64,000 bases of DNA from Halieaceae bacterium (GTDB taxonomy: Bacteria; Pseudomonadota; Gammaproteobacteria; Pseudomonadales; Halieaceae): assembly GCA_902623175.1 (NCBI GenBank), contig CACNSR010000010.1:1-64000 (forward strand), read 5' to 3'. Shown here one piece after another: positions 62,151 to 64,000 of this stretch (position 1 is the stretch's first letter; each line of letters opens with the position of its first letter). The position numbers were made by a program, and so were the translations under genes. The notes beneath the pieces were generated by a model. That model had not been told where the DNA came from and made no database searches. It was given only the letters and a program-made list of their open reading frames with translations.

Positions 62151-62738
62151 TCACTGAACCACGAACTCAGTGAACATGACCTCTTCCACGCCGCCAAAAT
62201 CCTCATATCTCTCAAGCACTGAGTTCACCGCTATCTTGAGTTGCTCGGCGAGATCAGATCGAAAATTGGGTTCGGAAATCCGGGTTTCATCAATCTTGCG
62301 CATCACGTCCAACATTTCGGACCGGATGGCAAACTCGTGTTTCTCCATATTCGCGACAACCCGATCATCATAATGGGTCATAATTGCGACTTTAACCTGC
62401 ATCACCTTTCTGGAATTCACGATGTTCGCGACCAGCGGGCGCTCAATTTCCATATAGGTATTCTCGAAACGGGTCAGTTCTGGAGAATCGAGTGTCTCCT
62501 TGTCCGGGCCCTTGGCCAGCTCTTCCGCGCGGGCTCGCGCTTCTTCTGCGTCTAGTTCGAGCTGCTGCACAGTCGCTTCGATCCGCTCGGCAGAGTCGGG
62601 ATCGAAATATCCCACGAAATACATAGTCGCCAATATCGTAATGGCCAAGGCGACAATCACACCTACGCCAATCAGGATATAAGTCAGTATTGGCGATTTT
62701 TTTCCGCCTTCACCCGCTTCTAATTCTTCGTCAGCCAT
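62151..62738 (-). CDS. fliL: Flagellar basal body protein FliL
   Basis: 195 residues. Single membrane helix near residues 17-40 ('TYILIGVGVIVALAITILAT'), a charged helical stretch at ~50-80, and the FliL domain 'RKVMQVKVAIMTHYDDRVVA', ending 'GGVEEVMFTEFVVQ'. Surrounds the stator. Confidence 0.93.
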   Translation of the reverse strand: MADEELEAGEGGKKSPILTYILIGVGVIVALAITILATMYFVGYFDPDSAERIEATVQQLELDAEEARARAEELAKGPDKETLDSPELTRFENTYMEIERPLVANIVNSRKVMQVKVAIMTHYDDRVVANMEKHEFAIRSEMLDVMRKIDETRISEPNFRSDLAEQLKIAVNSVLERYEDFGGVEEVMFTEFVVQ

Positions 62739-62774
62739 GATGCTTATCCATCCTTATACGGGGCACGGTTCCCA

Positions 62775-64000
62775 TTATGCCCAAAAATCAATCGAATCCA
62801 GATCCAGTCCCAACTCTAGGTCCTCGGATACGGTATCCGATGCGTGCGCCAAGAGCATTTTGTCGTGATCCTGGGCGCCGGCATTATTAGTGCTCGCCTC
62901 GCGGCCCTGCGATTGACCCTGCTGCGCGTCTGACCCTACATGCAAGTTCGCCAAATTAACGCCACTTTGCTGCAGCGCATCGCGAAGGCGCGGGAGGGAG
63001 TCACCCAGAAGCTCTCTCGTCACCGCGTTCATGGTATTAATTTGTGCGTCTAGGCGACCGTCACGCATTTCCATGACAACATCGATCGCACCAAGCTCCC
63101 TCGGGTGAACGTTGAAAGTCAGCCGATAGTGGCCCGCCGCGATATTGGCCGCCAGACGTTGACCTAGCGCCTCAGAAAGCTGCCGTCCAGCAAGCTCTCG
63201 GGCTGCAAGGTTCTGGTTTGGCGTAAATTGATTTAACCGAGCAGCATCGGAGAGAGCTGATCGATCTGATCCAGTCAGAGCCTGTCTGAAAGATAGATCG
63301 CCCTGGCCTGCAACACGCGCCGCGGCTGCGTCAAACACATCGCCCTGCACCAAACCCGCAAAAGGCGTCGGTTGGGTGGCCAGGGTTACTGCTGGTTTAT
63401 CCGAAGCAGCAGCCAATCGTGCAAGGTCAAGGCTGCGAGCGCTCACAAGGTCACGCAGTGCCACAAGGGGTTCAGCCTTGGCGCCCTTCACTACCTCAGC
63501 GGCCACTGTGGCGTCTGTCTTCATGATCTCCGCCTTGCCATCGGTCGTCACGTTTACGCCACGCAGCGCGAATCGATCTAAGGTTGCGGCTTGTGGCAGC
63601 ACAGCCGCCTCACTCATGGGCTGAGGATTGGGCGCCATCACCTGAGCCAGCGCACTCGCTAGGTTCTGGGACGCCGGTTGTACGGTGTCAGATTGAGCGC
63701 CTGCAATGGCCAAAGCGATGGGTTGTGGTTGCGAAACTACACTGGCGCGCAACGCGTTGATTTCTGCCTCAGAAGCGCCCCCTAACATGGCGGGGATAGT
63801 CGCCAAGGGAGTTGTCGTGCTGGCCGGCACCTGCTGTGCAACTGCGAACGCCGGAGATCTCAGCGGATTCTCTGTAAATGCCCGTATGGCCTTGATGAGT
63901 TCAGGTGCTATCTGGGCTGACAGCTGTCGTACGGACCGATCCACACTTTCTGTATCTGCACGCCATTGAGCCAACTCGGGCGCCACGCGTTGAACGATGT
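62775..64000 (-). CDS. fliK: Hook-length control protein FliK (partial, N-terminus outside window)
   Basis: At least 408 residues; the frame stays open to the window edge, and the GTG at 63986 given by the ORF track need not be the start. The low-complexity Ala/Gln/Val-rich N-terminal part is typical. C-terminal FliK domain: 'HYRLTFNVHPRELGAIDVVM', 'EMRDGRLDAQINTMNAVTRE' and 'LLGDSLPRLRDALQQSGVNL'. Measures hook length and triggers the FlhB switch. Confidence 0.92.
   Translation of the reverse strand, partial: IVQRVAPELAQWRADTESVDRSVRQLSAQIAPELIKAIRAFTENPLRSPAFAVAQQVPASTTTPLATIPAMLGGASEAEINALRASVVSQPQPIALAIAGAQSDTVQPASQNLASALAQVMAPNPQPMSEAAVLPQAATLDRFALRGVNVTTDGKAEIMKTDATVAAEVVKGAKAEPLVALRDLVSARSLDLARLAAASDKPAVTLATQPTPFAGLVQGDVFDAAAARVAGQGDLSFRQALTGSDRSALSDAARLNQFTPNQNLAARELAGRQLSEALGQRLAANIAAGHYRLTFNVHPRELGAIDVVMEMRDGRLDAQINTMNAVTRELLGDSLPRLRDALQQSGVNLANLHVGSDAQQGQSQGREASTNNAGAQDHDKMLLAHASDTVSEDLELGLDLDSIDFWA

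Overview
The window is a large flagellar gene region with a built-in glycosylation island. It looks like a marine-type gammaproteobacterium with a polar-type, sigma54/sigma28-controlled flagellum. The evidence is the flhA-(flhF)-flhG-fliA order, flgMN beside flgA, flgP/flgT genes, and recognisable sigma54 (-24/-12) and FliA (sigma28) promoters. The taxonomic guess (Cellvibrionales/Halieaceae-like) is inference only. No tRNA, rRNA, CRISPR array or intact mobile element was seen.

Layout. (1) 119-556: flaG. (2) 950-21239: a patchwork sugar-modification island. It holds a TPR glycosyltransferase; a plus-strand block with two PhyH oxygenases, an SDR, a LIC12192-type 'sporadic carbohydrate cluster' protein and an AT-rich zinc dehydrogenase; a decayed IS3-family insertion; and a long minus-strand series. 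That series runs from a GmhA-like isomerase through a sugar nucleotidyltransferase, two epimerase/dehydratases, methyltransferases, a fused E1-type TPP enzyme, dehydrogenases, a transferase-kinase fusion, a PhyH oxygenase, a cupin and an SDR. (3) 21458-22321: flagellin with a sigma54 promoter. (4) 22728-29569: a tightly coupled, apparently complete legionaminic acid operon of the GDP-linked type (legB, legC, legH, legI, legG, ptmE, legF, in transcription order). (5) 29696-43966: fliD, flgL, flgK, flgJ, flgI, flgH, flgG, flgF, flgE, flgD, flgC and flgB, all minus strand, behind a sigma54 promoter upstream of flgB. (6) 44088-46017: flgA, flgM (own sigma28 promoter) and flgN. (7) 46045-49572: a minus-strand flgP-flgT-LysM-fliK2-flhX operon behind a sigma28 promoter. 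(8) 49855-55500: flhA (sigma54 promoter), an flhF-like gene, flhG, fliA and two unknown genes. (9) 55538-64000: the fliK-fliL-fliM-fliN-fliO-fliP-fliQ-fliR-flhB operon plus two unknown membrane proteins downstream of flhB.

How it works together. Rod, hook, export apparatus, switch, filament cap and filament genes sit next to the genes that make nonulosonic acid and probably heptose-derived or branched sugars, so a heavily glycosylated flagellin is the simplest reading.

The most unusual signal is at 51982-57371. The gene in the flhF position keeps only an FlhF-type N-terminal domain and has no GTPase domain. The neighbouring FlhG lacks the N-terminal helix that normally activates FlhF. Nearby are four unassigned genes, including an AAA-like protein without a Walker A motif and a coiled-coil membrane protein with its own sigma28-like promoter. 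Together these suggest a rewired way of controlling flagellar position or number; this is inference. The second is the fused E1-type TPP enzyme inside the sugar cluster, which may make a branched-chain sugar.
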